Shown here in pieces: positions 46,034-55,879 of a stretch of DNA of 64,000 nucleotides (its first letter is position 1; the number at the start of each line of letters is the position of its first letter). The translations under genes were made by a program, and so were the position numbers. The notes beneath the pieces are model-generated. The model saw only the letters and a program-made list of their open reading frames with translations, was not told the DNA's origin and did no database searches. The stretch comes from Hyphomicrobium sp. MC1 (GTDB taxonomy: Bacteria > Pseudomonadota > Alphaproteobacteria > Rhizobiales > Hyphomicrobiaceae), in the NCBI RefSeq assembly GCF_000253295.1, contig NC_015717.1:4588001-4652000 (forward strand). Reading direction: 5' to 3'.

Positions 46034-47251
46034 TCAGCCTTTTTTGTTCGATGGCGCGGATGTGTTCGACGTCGAGGGGGCGTTCGCCGGATTGGGCTTT
46101 TCCTTGACGTTGACTTTATCGCCGTCGTCGATGCCGTCCGGCGGACTTTCGATCACACGGTCTTCAGGTGCGAGGCCGGACGCAATCTCGACGGTGGCGC
46201 CGCGGTCGCGGCCGATGGTGATGGACTTCAGGTTCACCTTGTCGTCAGTTCCGACCGTTGCGACGCGCAGACCCTCCTTGTCGAAGATGATGGCGCTTGA
46301 TGGAACGACCAGGACGTTGTGCTTGCTGCCGACTTTCAGGCGGACGTTGGCGTAGGCGCCCGGCATCAATTCTCCCGCCGCGTTATCGACGATGAGCTGC
46401 ATGCGGGTTGTGCCGGAAGCCGCATCGACGGCGCCGGACGAGGCTTCGACCTTGGCCTCGTATGTTTTGCCTGGACGCTCGGGCACGGTCAGGATGCCGA
46501 CGGTTCCGGTTGGGATCATCGGGACATAAGCCTGGGGTACGTTGACGTAGAGGCGCAGCTTGTGCACGTCGGCGACGACGAACATCTCTGAGCCCGTCGC
46601 GCTGCCGGTGTTGATGAGGTTGCCGACATCAGTGTTGCGCACCGTTACGATGCCATCGAAGGGCGCGACGATGCGCTTATATTCCGTTAGCGCCTTGAGC
46701 CGATCGACGTTTGCCTGCTCCGACTTCACGAGCGCGTTCTTGGCATCGAGGTCGGCTTTCTTTTCGTCCGCCGCCTGATGGGTAACGTAGTTGCTCGGCA
46801 GAAGCGCCTGGTAACGCGCGTTCGTGACTTTGGCGAGCGCGGCGTTGGCCTTGGCGTTGACCAGATCGGATTCGGCCTGCGAGAGCTGTTGATCGAGATC
46901 GGGAGCATCGATCGTCGCAAGGACGTCGCCAGTCTTCACGCGCGTGCCGATATCGGCGTTGCGGCTGGCGACGTAGCCGTTGACGCGTGCGAAGAGAGCC
47001 GCCTGGTAATAGGCGTCCAGACGGCCTGGAAGATCGAGGACGCCGATGCTCTGCTCGACCGCGGGCGCGGCGGCAGCGACGGTCGGCACGGCACGTTCGG
47101 CGGCCTTCGTCTTCAGCTGCGCGACGCTTTGCTCGCGGCTCTCAATTCCCATGAAGGCGAGAAACGCCGCGCCCCCGATGAAGATGACCGCCGCCAAGGG
47201 CATCTTCCAGCGTGAGCGCTGGCGCGGCTCCGCGGGCGTTTCAGGCAGCAT
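46034..47251 (-). CDS. RND efflux periplasmic adaptor (HlyD/MFP family)
   Basis: A 405-residue membrane-fusion protein with an N-terminal anchor (residues about 16-36), a barrel-sandwich/lipoyl part (LPGRLDAYYQAALFARVNGYV, KTGDVLATIDAPDLDQQL), an alpha-helical hairpin (QAESDLVNAKANAALAK) and the second lipoyl half (YKRIVAPFDGIVTVRNTDVG). Beta-barrel and membrane-proximal domains follow. The C-terminus is Pro/Asn/Ser-rich. Its start overlaps the end of the RND pump gene by 11 bases. No TolC-type outer-membrane gene is adjacent, so a shared one is presumably used. Confidence 0.93.
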   Translation of the reverse strand: MLPETPAEPRQRSRWKMPLAAVIFIGGAAFLAFMGIESREQSVAQLKTKAAERAVPTVAAAAPAVEQSIGVLDLPGRLDAYYQAALFARVNGYVASRNADIGTRVKTGDVLATIDAPDLDQQLSQAESDLVNAKANAALAKVTNARYQALLPSNYVTHQAADEKKADLDAKNALVKSEQANVDRLKALTEYKRIVAPFDGIVTVRNTDVGNLINTGSATGSEMFVVADVHKLRLYVNVPQAYVPMIPTGTVGILTVPERPGKTYEAKVEASSGAVDAASGTTRMQLIVDNAAGELMPGAYANVRLKVGSKHNVLVVPSSAIIFDKEGLRVATVGTDDKVNLKSITIGRDRGATVEIASGLAPEDRVIESPPDGIDDGDKVNVKEKPNPANAPSTSNTSAPSNKKG

Positions 47252-50200
47252 GGAATTCTCCAGGGATGGCGCCGCCTTGCGGCGATGACGCGTTTGACGT
47301 CCGGCGTTTGTGCATCAGGCTAAATATGATCGGTACGATGAAGAGGGTCGCGGCCGTCGCAAAGATGAGGCCGCCAATGACGGCACGGCCGAGCGGCGCA
47401 TTCTGTTCGCCGCCTTCGCCCAGTCCGAGCGCCATCGGCGCCATGCCGATGACCATCGCGAGCGCGGTCATCAAGACGGGGCGGATACGGACGAAGCCGG
47501 ATTCCAGAGCGGCGAGGATCGGGTCGCCGTGGTCGGCCAACCGTTCGCGGGCAAAGCTCACGACAAGCACGGCGTTCGCGGTCGCGACGCCCATACACAT
47601 GATCGCGCCGGTGAGGGCAGGCACCGAGAGTGTCGTTCCGGTGAGGAACAACATCCAGATGATGCCGACCAGAGCAGCGGGAAGCGCCATGATGATCACC
47701 AGCGGGTCGCCCCACGATTGGAAGTTGACCACGATCAGCAGGTATATAAGCACGATGGCGCCCAGTAGGCCGAACAACATTCCGGCATAGGCGCTATTCA
47801 TCGTCTTGACCTGGCCCAGCATGACCGCGGTTGCGCCCTTGGGCAGCTCGCTCTTGGTGGCGTCGAGAACTTTCTGGATGTCGCTCGCGACGGCTCCCAG
47901 GTCACGGCCCTCGGTTGTCGTCAAAATCTGAACCATGGGCTGGATGTCGTACTGCGATACGACCGCATTCGTGACAGAGCGTTTGAAATTCGCAACGGCG
48001 CCAAGGATCTGGGGCGCGGCGTTGTCATTTGAGGAGGTGATCGGCAGATTTTGCAGCGACGTCAGCGTATCAAGCTTGTACTGCGGGGTCTGAATGACGA
48101 TCGGATACTGGACGCCATTCTTCGGGTTGAGCCAGTAGGCAGGGTTTTCCTGCCCCGTTCCGGCAAGGCTCGCCCCGAGGCTCTCAGTCACGTCGCGCTC
48201 GGTCACACCGACATATTGCGCACGGGAGCGATCGACATCGACGTCGAAGCCCGGATTGCGGCGCGATTGCTGAATTCGGGCGTCGGCGACGCCTGGGATC
48301 ATCTTAATTTGCCTTAAGATTTTCTGCGCATAGTCAAACGCGCCGTCGAGATCCTTGCCTCGGATCTGAAGATCGATCGGTGTGGGCGCACCGAAGTTCA
48401 GAATTTGGCTAACGATGTCGGCCGGCAGGAACGAGAACGTGGCGCCCGGAAACTCCTTCGGCAGGCCGCTGCGGAGCTGCTTCACGTATTCGGCTGTCGG
48501 CCCGTGGCCCTCTTTCAGCGCGATCTGGATGTCACCATCCTGAGGGCCGATCATGCCGGTGTTGTTATAGGTCGTATTGATGCCGCTGATGGGCATGCCG
48601 ATGTTGTCGACCATCACCTCGATCTGATCGGGGGGGATGATGTCGCGAATGGCGTCCTGGACTTTTGCGAATTCATGGGCGCTTTCCTCGACACGCGTTC
48701 CGATCGGGAGGCGAACATGCATCAGGATCTGGCCGGCATCGACCGCCGGGAAGAAATTCCTGCCCAAATACGGGGCCAGCAAGAATGACGACCCAATGAA
48801 GCCGAACGAAACGATCAGAACGATCACGCGATGTGCGAGCGCGCCCTCCAAAAGGCCGTGATAGGCCCCGCGGAATTTTTCGAAGCCATGTTCGAAGCCG
48901 CGCTGAATGAGGACAAAGGGATTGCGCGTCGGCCTTTCGTGCGCGTTGTGATCATGCGGTTTGAGGAGGTACTTGGCCATCGTCGGCACAAGTGTTCGCG
49001 ATAGAATGAAAGATGAGACCATCGCGAACATGACCGCTTCGGCCATCGGGACGAACAGGAATCGCGCGATGCCTTCGAGGAAGAACATCGGGACGAAGAC
49101 GATACAGATACAAAGCATCGACACGAAAGCGGGTGTCGCGATCTGATCGGCGCCGTCGAGAATGGCCGTTTCGACGTCTTTTCCCTGTTCCAGATGATAG
49201 TTGATGTTTTCGATCGTCACGGTCGCTTCGTCGACCAGAATGCCGACGGCGAGTGCGAGGCCGCCGAGCGTCATGATGTTCAACGTTTCGCCAAGCGCGG
49301 ACAACATGGCGATGGACGAAAGGACAGCGAGCGGAATGGACGTCGCGATGATGATCGTGGAACGGATACTGCCGAGAAACAGCAGGATCATGATGCTCGT
49401 CAAAACGGCGGCAAGAACACCTTCGTGGATAACGTTTGTGACGGCGCCGCGTACGAACACCGATTGATCGCCAAGGTAGGAAAAGGTCAGCGCGTCTGGC
49501 AGGCCCGGCTTGATTTCATTTACCTTGTCCTTGATGCCCTGGATAATATCGAGCGTGGAAATCGCGCCGTTCTTCAAAACGGTTAGCAACACTGAGCGAT
49601 TGCCGTCGACGTGCACGATATTTTGTTGCGGCGGATTGCCGTCGCGGATGTGGGCGACGTCACGGATGTAGACCATCGCGCCGTTGACGGTTTTGATCGG
49701 CAGGTCGCCCAGATCTTTAAGTGCGGACGGCGCGTTATTGAGCTGCATCACGTATTCGGTCGCGCCGATTTTCTGCGTGCCGGCCGGATTGATCAGGTTT
49801 TGCGCCGCCAGAGCGGCTTGCACGTCTTGCGCCGAAAGGCCCTTCGCATGCAGCAGCGCGTTATCGAGGTCGATTTGAATCTGGCGCGTCTTGCCGCCAT
49901 AGGGAAACGGGATGGCGGCGCCCGGCACCGTCACCAGACGGATGCGAACCTGGTTCATGCCGAGATCGAAAAGGCGCTGCTCGGTCAGGCCGTCGCCGCC
50001 AAGGGCAAGCTGCACGATCGGCACTGTCGAAGCGCTGTAGTTCAGGATGAGCGGCGGGTTGGTGCCCGGCGGCATCTGGCGCAGCATCGTCTGCGAGATC
50101 GCCGTCACCTGCGCATTGGCGACGCTGATATCGACCGACGGGTGAAAGAAGATTTTGACGACGCCGATGCCGTTATAGGAATTCGCCTCGATGTGATCGA

Positions 50201-50435
50201 TGTCGTTGACGGTCGTCGTGAGCGCGCGCTGGAAGGGCGTCACCATGCGTCCGGACAATTGATCCGGCGGAAGACCCGTATATTGCCAAACAGTAGCAAT
50301 GACCGGGATGCGAATATCCGGAAAGATGTCGATCGGTGTGCGGAGCGCGGCCAGCCCGCCCGTCAGAAGAATGAGCAGTGCGAGCACCACGAACGTGTAC
50401 GGCAACCGCAACGCGATTCGTACGAGTGCAGCCAT
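47241..50435 (-). CDS. RND efflux permease, HAE-type
   Basis: A 1064-residue inner-membrane pump of the AcrB superfamily with twelve helices and two large periplasmic loops. The proton-relay helix 4 reads GILVDEATVTIENI, so the usual Asp-Asp pair is Asp-Glu here. Other landmarks are LRTPIDIFPDIRIPVIATVWQYTG near the start, FFPAVDAGQILMHVRLPIG after helix 6 and VLMTALAMVIGMAPMALGLG near the end. The substrate cannot be inferred. It is followed by its adaptor and divergent from a LysR regulator across a 290-base region. Confidence 0.93.
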   Translation of the reverse strand: MAALVRIALRLPYTFVVLALLILLTGGLAALRTPIDIFPDIRIPVIATVWQYTGLPPDQLSGRMVTPFQRALTTTVNDIDHIEANSYNGIGVVKIFFHPSVDISVANAQVTAISQTMLRQMPPGTNPPLILNYSASTVPIVQLALGGDGLTEQRLFDLGMNQVRIRLVTVPGAAIPFPYGGKTRQIQIDLDNALLHAKGLSAQDVQAALAAQNLINPAGTQKIGATEYVMQLNNAPSALKDLGDLPIKTVNGAMVYIRDVAHIRDGNPPQQNIVHVDGNRSVLLTVLKNGAISTLDIIQGIKDKVNEIKPGLPDALTFSYLGDQSVFVRGAVTNVIHEGVLAAVLTSIMILLFLGSIRSTIIIATSIPLAVLSSIAMLSALGETLNIMTLGGLALAVGILVDEATVTIENINYHLEQGKDVETAILDGADQIATPAFVSMLCICIVFVPMFFLEGIARFLFVPMAEAVMFAMVSSFILSRTLVPTMAKYLLKPHDHNAHERPTRNPFVLIQRGFEHGFEKFRGAYHGLLEGALAHRVIVLIVSFGFIGSSFLLAPYLGRNFFPAVDAGQILMHVRLPIGTRVEESAHEFAKVQDAIRDIIPPDQIEVMVDNIGMPISGINTTYNNTGMIGPQDGDIQIALKEGHGPTAEYVKQLRSGLPKEFPGATFSFLPADIVSQILNFGAPTPIDLQIRGKDLDGAFDYAQKILRQIKMIPGVADARIQQSRRNPGFDVDVDRSRAQYVGVTERDVTESLGASLAGTGQENPAYWLNPKNGVQYPIVIQTPQYKLDTLTSLQNLPITSSNDNAAPQILGAVANFKRSVTNAVVSQYDIQPMVQILTTTEGRDLGAVASDIQKVLDATKSELPKGATAVMLGQVKTMNSAYAGMLFGLLGAIVLIYLLIVVNFQSWGDPLVIIMALPAALVGIIWMLFLTGTTLSVPALTGAIMCMGVATANAVLVVSFARERLADHGDPILAALESGFVRIRPVLMTALAMVIGMAPMALGLGEGGEQNAPLGRAVIGGLIFATAATLFIVPIIFSLMHKRRTSNASSPQGGAIPGEFHAA

Positions 50436-50665
50436 AGTTCCGAATTCTCCACATCGCTGGCTCCGACCGGTGGAGCCCAGCTGTCGCCCCGGCCTTTAAC
50501 TGTCGGACCGGACGGCTTCCGTCTGTAAGATCGTAAAATCTGCTCGCGACGAAACCGCACGTCACGCGGTTGGATCGCTTTCTTCGGGACGCCACTCCAC
50601 TCCCCCACGGCGACGCCCGATCAAACGCCGGGTTTAAGATTTGGGGGATTGCCAGCCATCTGTCC

Positions 50666-50700
50666 AATAGTATGTTGGGATGCTATTATTTCTTAATAGC
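50666..50700. promoter_or_regulatory. Triple AATAG/CTATT half-sites in the RND-lysR divergent region
   Basis: AATAG (50666-50670), GCTATT (50682-50687) and AATAGC (50695-50700). The last two form a perfect inverted repeat with a 7-base spacer containing a T-N11-A core, the usual LysR-type box. They end 25 bases before the lysR start, so autoregulation and control of the divergent RND operon are both plausible. Confidence 0.5.
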
Positions 50701-50725
50701 GATTAATCGTGGATGGTGCTGAACC

Positions 50726-51649
50726 ATGGATCTCAGACAGCTCGAACATTTCGTGGCGGCCGCGGACGAACAGCATTTTACGCGCGCTGCACGTAAAGTG
50801 AACATTGTTCAGTCTGGGCTGTCTGCGTCGATCCGCGCGCTGGAACAGGAGATGGGAGCGCCGCTGTTCGTGCGGACCACCCGCAAGGTCGAGCTGACCG
50901 TCGCGGGCCGCGTGCTTTACGAGAAGGCGCAGGAGATCATTGCCGGGATCAAGGAGGCGCGGCGGGCCGTTGCTGCAATCAATGGCCTGGAGCGGGGGAC
51001 GCTCAGCGTCGGGACGTGCGGCAGTCTTCATGCCTTCTTCGATCTGCCGCAGCTCCTCGGCGAATTTCATGCCCAGCATCCGAGCGTCGAAATCAAGCTT
51101 TGTCACGGCACGGCGACCAAGCTGATGGAGTCGGTCAAGGACGGCAGCGTCGATATCGGGTTTTTTCCGCTCTACGAGAAGAGTCGCGAGATCGTCACCA
51201 TTCCGATTGCGTCGGATCATCTGGTTGTTGTTCACCCGATGGGGCACCCGATCGCGGGGCGTGAGAACGTGCCGCTTGAAAGTCTGGCGGAGGAAACATT
51301 CGTCGATTTTCAGCCGGACAAGGGGACGCGCAAGATCGTCGATCGGGCGTTTGCGAGCACCAACGTTTCACGCAGGTCGGTGCTTGAAGTCGGTGACATC
51401 CAGGTGCTGCTCGATCTTGTCGCTTATGGTTTTGGGATCGCCTTGGTTCCCAAGACGTTTGCTTGTGCGCGCATCGCGGCGGCGAAGTCGCCGAAGCTTG
51501 GCGTCGTGACTTTGAAAAAGCCCCATATCGCCTGGGATCTCGTCGCGGCATGCAGCGGGCGGGCAGGGGCTGCGCAGACGCGCAACCCGGCCGTCGCCGC
51601 TTTTACAAAGCTCGTCGAAAAAATTCGCTCAGACGCCATCGCGGCCTGA
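50726..51649 (+). CDS. LysR-family transcriptional regulator
   Basis: A 307-residue LysR protein. The N-terminal winged helix reads MDLRQLEHFVAAADEQHFTRAARKVNIVQSGLSASI with REL-type ALEQEMGAPLFVRTTRKVELT. The effector-binding domain starts at about 90 (GTLSVGTCGSLHAFFDLPQLL). Divergent placement to the RND operon and the half-sites in the shared region suggest it controls that pump and itself. It ends four bases before the stop of the convergent channel gene. The inducer is unknown. Confidence 0.93.
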   Translation: MDLRQLEHFVAAADEQHFTRAARKVNIVQSGLSASIRALEQEMGAPLFVRTTRKVELTVAGRVLYEKAQEIIAGIKEARRAVAAINGLERGTLSVGTCGSLHAFFDLPQLLGEFHAQHPSVEIKLCHGTATKLMESVKDGSVDIGFFPLYEKSREIVTIPIASDHLVVVHPMGHPIAGRENVPLESLAEETFVDFQPDKGTRKIVDRAFASTNVSRRSVLEVGDIQVLLDLVAYGFGIALVPKTFACARIAAAKSPKLGVVTLKKPHIAWDLVAACSGRAGAAQTRNPAVAAFTKLVEKIRSDAIAA

Positions 51650-51652
51650 GCA

Positions 51653-53989
51653 TCAGGCGATGCTCGCCTGATACACATAGTAGGCCATGGCTGCCGTCAT
51701 CACCGGGATAAGGGTGATGTGCAGGAATGCTAAGCCTTTCTTGAGCCAGCCGATTGGTTCGATGCGTCTGTTCACACGCGCGATGGTGATGGCGATGATG
51801 ACGCTTAACACGAGGTACGTGAATAGGAACAATCGGTCGGAGAGGGTTTCGATATTGGCGTCGAGCTTCGGTAACGCCAGATAAAGCGCGACGGCCGAGA
51901 GAAGTGCTGTCACCTGGATCGTCACGATCGCCTCGAAGTGATGCGTCGAAATGAAGATCGACAGATAGGCGATGAACAGAATGAAGCCCAGCGGAACGAC
52001 GACGCGGAGAACATAGTCGGTCGTTTGCCGTTTCATCAGCCAGACGAAGCTCGCCTTGTAGAATGGGACGACGCTTGGTTCCAGCGTTTGAGCATCGACG
52101 GTGCGGACAAAATCCTCGTCATAGCCGACGTACTTATCTTTCGGGTCCCAGCCGTCGACGGTGACTGACTTGTCGCGCAGGCTCGTCGGCGGCGGCTGGA
52201 CGATGAACGCGGCATTGCCGTGCTTGGGCTGAATGTCGATTGAAAAGCGCTGGGTGTCGAACGGGTAGTTCCGCAAATTCGGTGAGTAGAGGAACTTGCC
52301 CGTCACCTGATAGATTTTCATGTGGTCCGGGTAGGCGTCGCTCTTCCCGCCGTCATGAATGGGCTGAATTGTGATCTCACGATTGTTCGAGCCCGGATCG
52401 AGATAGGCGTTCGAAAATTCGATCTGGTCGATCGAAGCGCCGTTGCGGTCATTCATCGAAATATAGAAATCGGCGAGGAACGTCTGATTGTTGTCGTCGA
52501 TCTGGTCGGCGTGAATAAGGTCGATGTCGGCGTACAGCGTATCTATCCGCTTCATCGTGTTGGTCCGCAGACGCAGAAACTGGAACGGGGCCAGTTGGGC
52601 ATGCCCGAGACCGCGTGGCAACATGACGATCAGAGGCGCCCGCGCTGCAGCCCGCGATGCCGGCCTAAACGACCAGTTGCCAAACCTGCCTTTGAAAACG
52701 TCCTTACCGGCAGCATACGTCGTGCCGATTTCATTGACGATGAATTCGCGGAGATCGGAGACGTTGGCTGCCGCAGGCGCTGAGCGCGCAGCCTCGGCGA
52801 TGAGCCGGATCATGTCGGCGTAGCGCATCGCCGTTTGCAGGGCGCGTATGTTGTCATCTTCAAGCGGATTAGGCGGGAGGTCGTCGTCGCGAACTTTACA
52901 GGTGCCGTCCTTCCAACCGGGTGCAGCGTCGTTCTTTGCGCCTTCGAAGACCCAATACTCCGGATGGATCGACGTCAACAGCAGGTCGCGGAGGCGTTCA
53001 CTGTAGACGTCGGGAAATCCATCGAACGCCATCAAATAGATGTCGTTGGGATAGCTGCCGTTGCCTTTGGCTGTCAGCATTTCGGCGCGTCCGGTGACGA
53101 AGAGGGGCGGCGTGTAACCGGCGGCCTTGAGTTGGCTGAAAACATCTTTCAGGCGTTTGCCGCCGACCGAAAGGAAAACCAGCTCCGGCGATTTGGCCTT
53201 CAGCTCTTCGACGGTTGCGGCGATATCGGCTGGGTTGAGCTTGTCATCGGTGAGCTTGAGGCGGCGATCTGAAACGACAGCATCATCGCCAAGAAACTTC
53301 TTCACCGAATCTCCGAGGTTCGCACTGAAGACGTTCCCGTCGAGGCCCACGAACGCGACCTTCGTGTATTTCATTTCCTTGATGAATGCAGTGATGATCG
53401 GCATCCGCTCTTCGTCTTCCGACGGACGCGTCGTGAAGACGGAAGGGTAGTTGGCGATGAGGCTTGTGACCGAGATGTCCGACAAAAACGGAATGCCGCT
53501 GGCGCTCAGAGCCTTTCCGTCGGCGTCGAGCGCTGCCTTGGCGCGCGTTGCGTTCGTCATGCCAACCATGCCGACGGTTTGAGGATCAGAGATGGCTTCG
53601 GCAAGATTTGCGGTGGCGCGCTGCGTGTCGCCTTTGTCATCGTAAAGGGAGACGATGAGCTTTCGTCCGGCGATGCCCCCGGTACGGTTGATATAGTTCT
53701 GCGCGAGCGTTGCTATGCGTTTGATCGCGGTGACGATGCCGCTGCTGTAGCAATCGTCAGTGTTTGATGAAAAGAAAATCGGCACGGCAACCGGCGGCCG
53801 CTGGGCGGCGTCGGCGTCATCGATGGCTTGCACTGCTGCCGGCGCGGTGCTGGGACCGACGCACAGAACAAGCAATAGCGCGATGATGCCAGCCAGGCGC
53901 TGCAGTGGCCGCTGTCCCAATGCGCGCACGTAAAGTCCCAACCCCGCAAATGTCACGTCGCCCACCCCGATTTTATAAGATCGGAACAT
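51653..53989 (-). CDS. Pentameric ligand-gated ion channel fused to a periplasmic type-I binding domain
   Basis: The start is the ATG at 53989 (GGAAGA upstream), giving 778 residues. A signal or anchor lies at 31-55. Residues about 66-345 form a periplasmic-binding-protein type-I domain like Leu/Ile/Val receptors (NYINRTGGIAGRKL, ASGIPFLSDISVTSLIANYPSVFTTRPSEDEE split across 163-195, GYTPPLFVTG). Residues about 480-650 fit the Cys-loop-type ligand-binding domain: NQTFLADFYISMNDR, then RNYPFDTQRFSIDIQ at 573-587. Four helices follow at about 658-680, 684-706, 717-738 and 752-774. Cys80 and Cys364 could bridge the first domain. Probably a ligand-sensing inner-membrane channel; ligand and ion are unknown. 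Confidence 0.85.
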   Translation of the reverse strand: MFRSYKIGVGDVTFAGLGLYVRALGQRPLQRLAGIIALLLVLCVGPSTAPAAVQAIDDADAAQRPPVAVPIFFSSNTDDCYSSGIVTAIKRIATLAQNYINRTGGIAGRKLIVSLYDDKGDTQRATANLAEAISDPQTVGMVGMTNATRAKAALDADGKALSASGIPFLSDISVTSLIANYPSVFTTRPSEDEERMPIITAFIKEMKYTKVAFVGLDGNVFSANLGDSVKKFLGDDAVVSDRRLKLTDDKLNPADIAATVEELKAKSPELVFLSVGGKRLKDVFSQLKAAGYTPPLFVTGRAEMLTAKGNGSYPNDIYLMAFDGFPDVYSERLRDLLLTSIHPEYWVFEGAKNDAAPGWKDGTCKVRDDDLPPNPLEDDNIRALQTAMRYADMIRLIAEAARSAPAAANVSDLREFIVNEIGTTYAAGKDVFKGRFGNWSFRPASRAAARAPLIVMLPRGLGHAQLAPFQFLRLRTNTMKRIDTLYADIDLIHADQIDDNNQTFLADFYISMNDRNGASIDQIEFSNAYLDPGSNNREITIQPIHDGGKSDAYPDHMKIYQVTGKFLYSPNLRNYPFDTQRFSIDIQPKHGNAAFIVQPPPTSLRDKSVTVDGWDPKDKYVGYDEDFVRTVDAQTLEPSVVPFYKASFVWLMKRQTTDYVLRVVVPLGFILFIAYLSIFISTHHFEAIVTIQVTALLSAVALYLALPKLDANIETLSDRLFLFTYLVLSVIIAITIARVNRRIEPIGWLKKGLAFLHITLIPVMTAAMAYYVYQASIA

Positions 53990-54128
53990 CCGGATATCTT
54001 CCGGACGTCCGGCTCCCCGCATTTCAAACGTTTCGTGCCCGTGAGACCTCTATAAGTCCGGGCCAGAGAACGAAAGAATTTGGTTTGGATTAGGCGGCTT
54101 CAGGGTCGTTTGCCGTATTCCGGTGAAA

Positions 54129-54962
54129 TTAATCTTCGCGCGGAGATTTCGCGAGGAGGCCGGACAGGATCCAGCCCTGTAGATGTTGGGCGGCCCGCAA
54201 GGACGCGGTATCAGGGTCGTCGTAGACGGCGACGAGTTCGCACAAGCCGCCGAACGGAACGCCATTCATCGCTTCGGTCCACATCATGGCTTCTTCGTCG
54301 GGCATGCGGCGGACTTTGGGCGTCGTCTCGTGACGCCAGACGATGACGCTTTCCGGCCGCACGCGAAGCTCAACCGGAGGTGGTGTCTCGTCATTTTTCA
54401 GCGCTATCCACAGAGCGTGCGCGTTGCTGGTCAAGGCGAGGCGACAGGTGGACGGGTGGGCGCTGAAGACGAGGTCCGACCACTGTTCGGGCGGGACTGC
54501 GGCGAGATCCGATAGCGCGAGCGGCTCAGCGTCGGGAGCATCGAACGCATCGTTCAGCGCACGTTCGAGAGCCGCGAACTCTCCGAGCTGAGGAGCATCT
54601 GGGTGCGTTTCCGAAAGAAACTCTGGCAGGCGATGAGAAAACCAGCGCGCATTCTGGTTTCGTGAGGGGCAGGCCGCCACGTAGGCCTTGGCGATCTCGA
54701 TGAAGGCGTCATCGCCCAGATAGGCGTGCAACAGCGGATGATCGTTGCGGAGCACTTCAATAAGACGTGCAGCGTAAGCGTGGCGATAGACGCCGAACAG
54801 GACATTGCGGTTCGTGCGCGAATTATCCAGGAGTTCGTTCAGCACCGTGTCGTCGCCGTGCATGACCGCCTGCTGGAATGCGGCCTGCATTTCGCTGAGC
54901 GTCGGCGCAGGTGCGTGCTCGACGCGTTCGGCTGGTTTCTCTGGAGCGATGGTTGGCGGCAT
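54129..54962 (-). CDS. DUF2063 protein, MNIO partner (HvfC/BufC-like)
   Basis: A 277-residue DUF2063 protein: LSEMQAAFQQAVMHGDD, NVLFGVYRHAYAARLIEVLRNDHPLLHAYLG and FIEIAKAYVAACPSRNQNARWF are typical. Pfam calls it a putative DNA-binding domain. In characterised DUF692 systems it instead acts as the partner protein that presents the precursor peptide to the oxidase. It follows the DUF692 gene after 20 bases and is the last gene of the locus. Confidence 0.88.
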   Translation of the reverse strand: MPPTIAPEKPAERVEHAPAPTLSEMQAAFQQAVMHGDDTVLNELLDNSRTNRNVLFGVYRHAYAARLIEVLRNDHPLLHAYLGDDAFIEIAKAYVAACPSRNQNARWFSHRLPEFLSETHPDAPQLGEFAALERALNDAFDAPDAEPLALSDLAAVPPEQWSDLVFSAHPSTCRLALTSNAHALWIALKNDETPPPVELRVRPESVIVWRHETTPKVRRMPDEEAMMWTEAMNGVPFGGLCELVAVYDDPDTASLRAAQHLQGWILSGLLAKSPRED

Positions 54963-54982
54963 GAGGATGTCGATCGCTCCCG

Positions 54983-55861
54983 CTATGCAGAGAATACGTC
55001 TTCGGCAAGAAGGCGCGCCTTGCCGAGTTCTTCCAGCATTACGTCGAGTGGGGGAATGTCGTCATCGCGTTCGATGATCGTCGAGACGGGGCCGAAACGC
55101 TCGAGTGCCGCCTTATAGAGTGTCCAAACCTCGTCGCACACGAGCGCATCGTGGGTGTCGATAATGTGGGTCATGTTGTGCTCATGGCCCGCCAGATGAA
55201 ACTGCACGACGCGATCGGCGGGAATTCCGGCCATGAACTCATACGGATCGTATTCGTGATTAAAGGCGCTGACGTAGACGTTGTTGACGTCGAAGACGAG
55301 CCAGCAGCCGGTCCGTTTCGTCATCTCGGCGATGAATTCCCATTCAGGCATCTCGGAGTTTCGAAACTGGACGTAGGACGAGACGTTTTCAAGCGCCAGC
55401 GGCCGTTTGAGATAGTCCTGCACGTGCTGAATGCGTGCTACGACGTGGTCGAGGGCTTCGCGCGTATACGGAAACGGTAGCAGGTCATGCAGGTTCACGC
55501 CGTGCACGCCCGTCCAGCAGAGATGATCGGAGACGAATACCGGCTCGGTACGATCGGCGAGGGCTTTGAGCTGCTTCAGGTAGTTGGGGTCGAACGGCGC
55601 AGTGGATGCGATCGACAGCGAAACGCCGTGCATGACGATCGGATAGCGGGCGCGGATTTGATCGAGAATTTTCAGCGGTTGGCCGCCCGGCACCATGTAG
55701 TTTTCCGAAATTACCTCGAACCAGTCGAGGTCGGGGTCGCCATTCAGGATGTCGGCATAGTGCTGGGACCGCAGTCCAAGACCGTAGCCAAGGTATCGTG
55801 GCTTGCCCTCGGGCGCGGGCCTTAGATCGGCAGCGACTTTTGCTTTCGTTGCACCGAGCAT
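54983..55861 (-). CDS. DUF692/MNIO enzyme (BufB/HvfB-like, MbnB-related)
   Basis: A 292-residue member of the multinuclear non-heme iron oxidases, TIM-barrel enzymes that modify cysteines in precursor peptides. MbnB makes oxazolone/thioamide pairs in methanobactin. Metal-ligand regions are visible: GLRSQHY, IVMHGVSLSI, VSDHLCW, LALENVSSY, VFDVNNVYVSAFN, QFHLAGHE and TIIERDDDIPPL. AAAGGA precedes the ATG at 55861. It lies between the CcdA-like gene and the DUF2063 gene. The six-cysteine peptide at 57103 is the likely substrate. Confidence 0.92.
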   Translation of the reverse strand: MLGATKAKVAADLRPAPEGKPRYLGYGLGLRSQHYADILNGDPDLDWFEVISENYMVPGGQPLKILDQIRARYPIVMHGVSLSIASTAPFDPNYLKQLKALADRTEPVFVSDHLCWTGVHGVNLHDLLPFPYTREALDHVVARIQHVQDYLKRPLALENVSSYVQFRNSEMPEWEFIAEMTKRTGCWLVFDVNNVYVSAFNHEYDPYEFMAGIPADRVVQFHLAGHEHNMTHIIDTHDALVCDEVWTLYKAALERFGPVSTIIERDDDIPPLDVMLEELGKARLLAEDVFSA

Positions 55862-55879
55862 GACAAAAATCCTTTTGTC

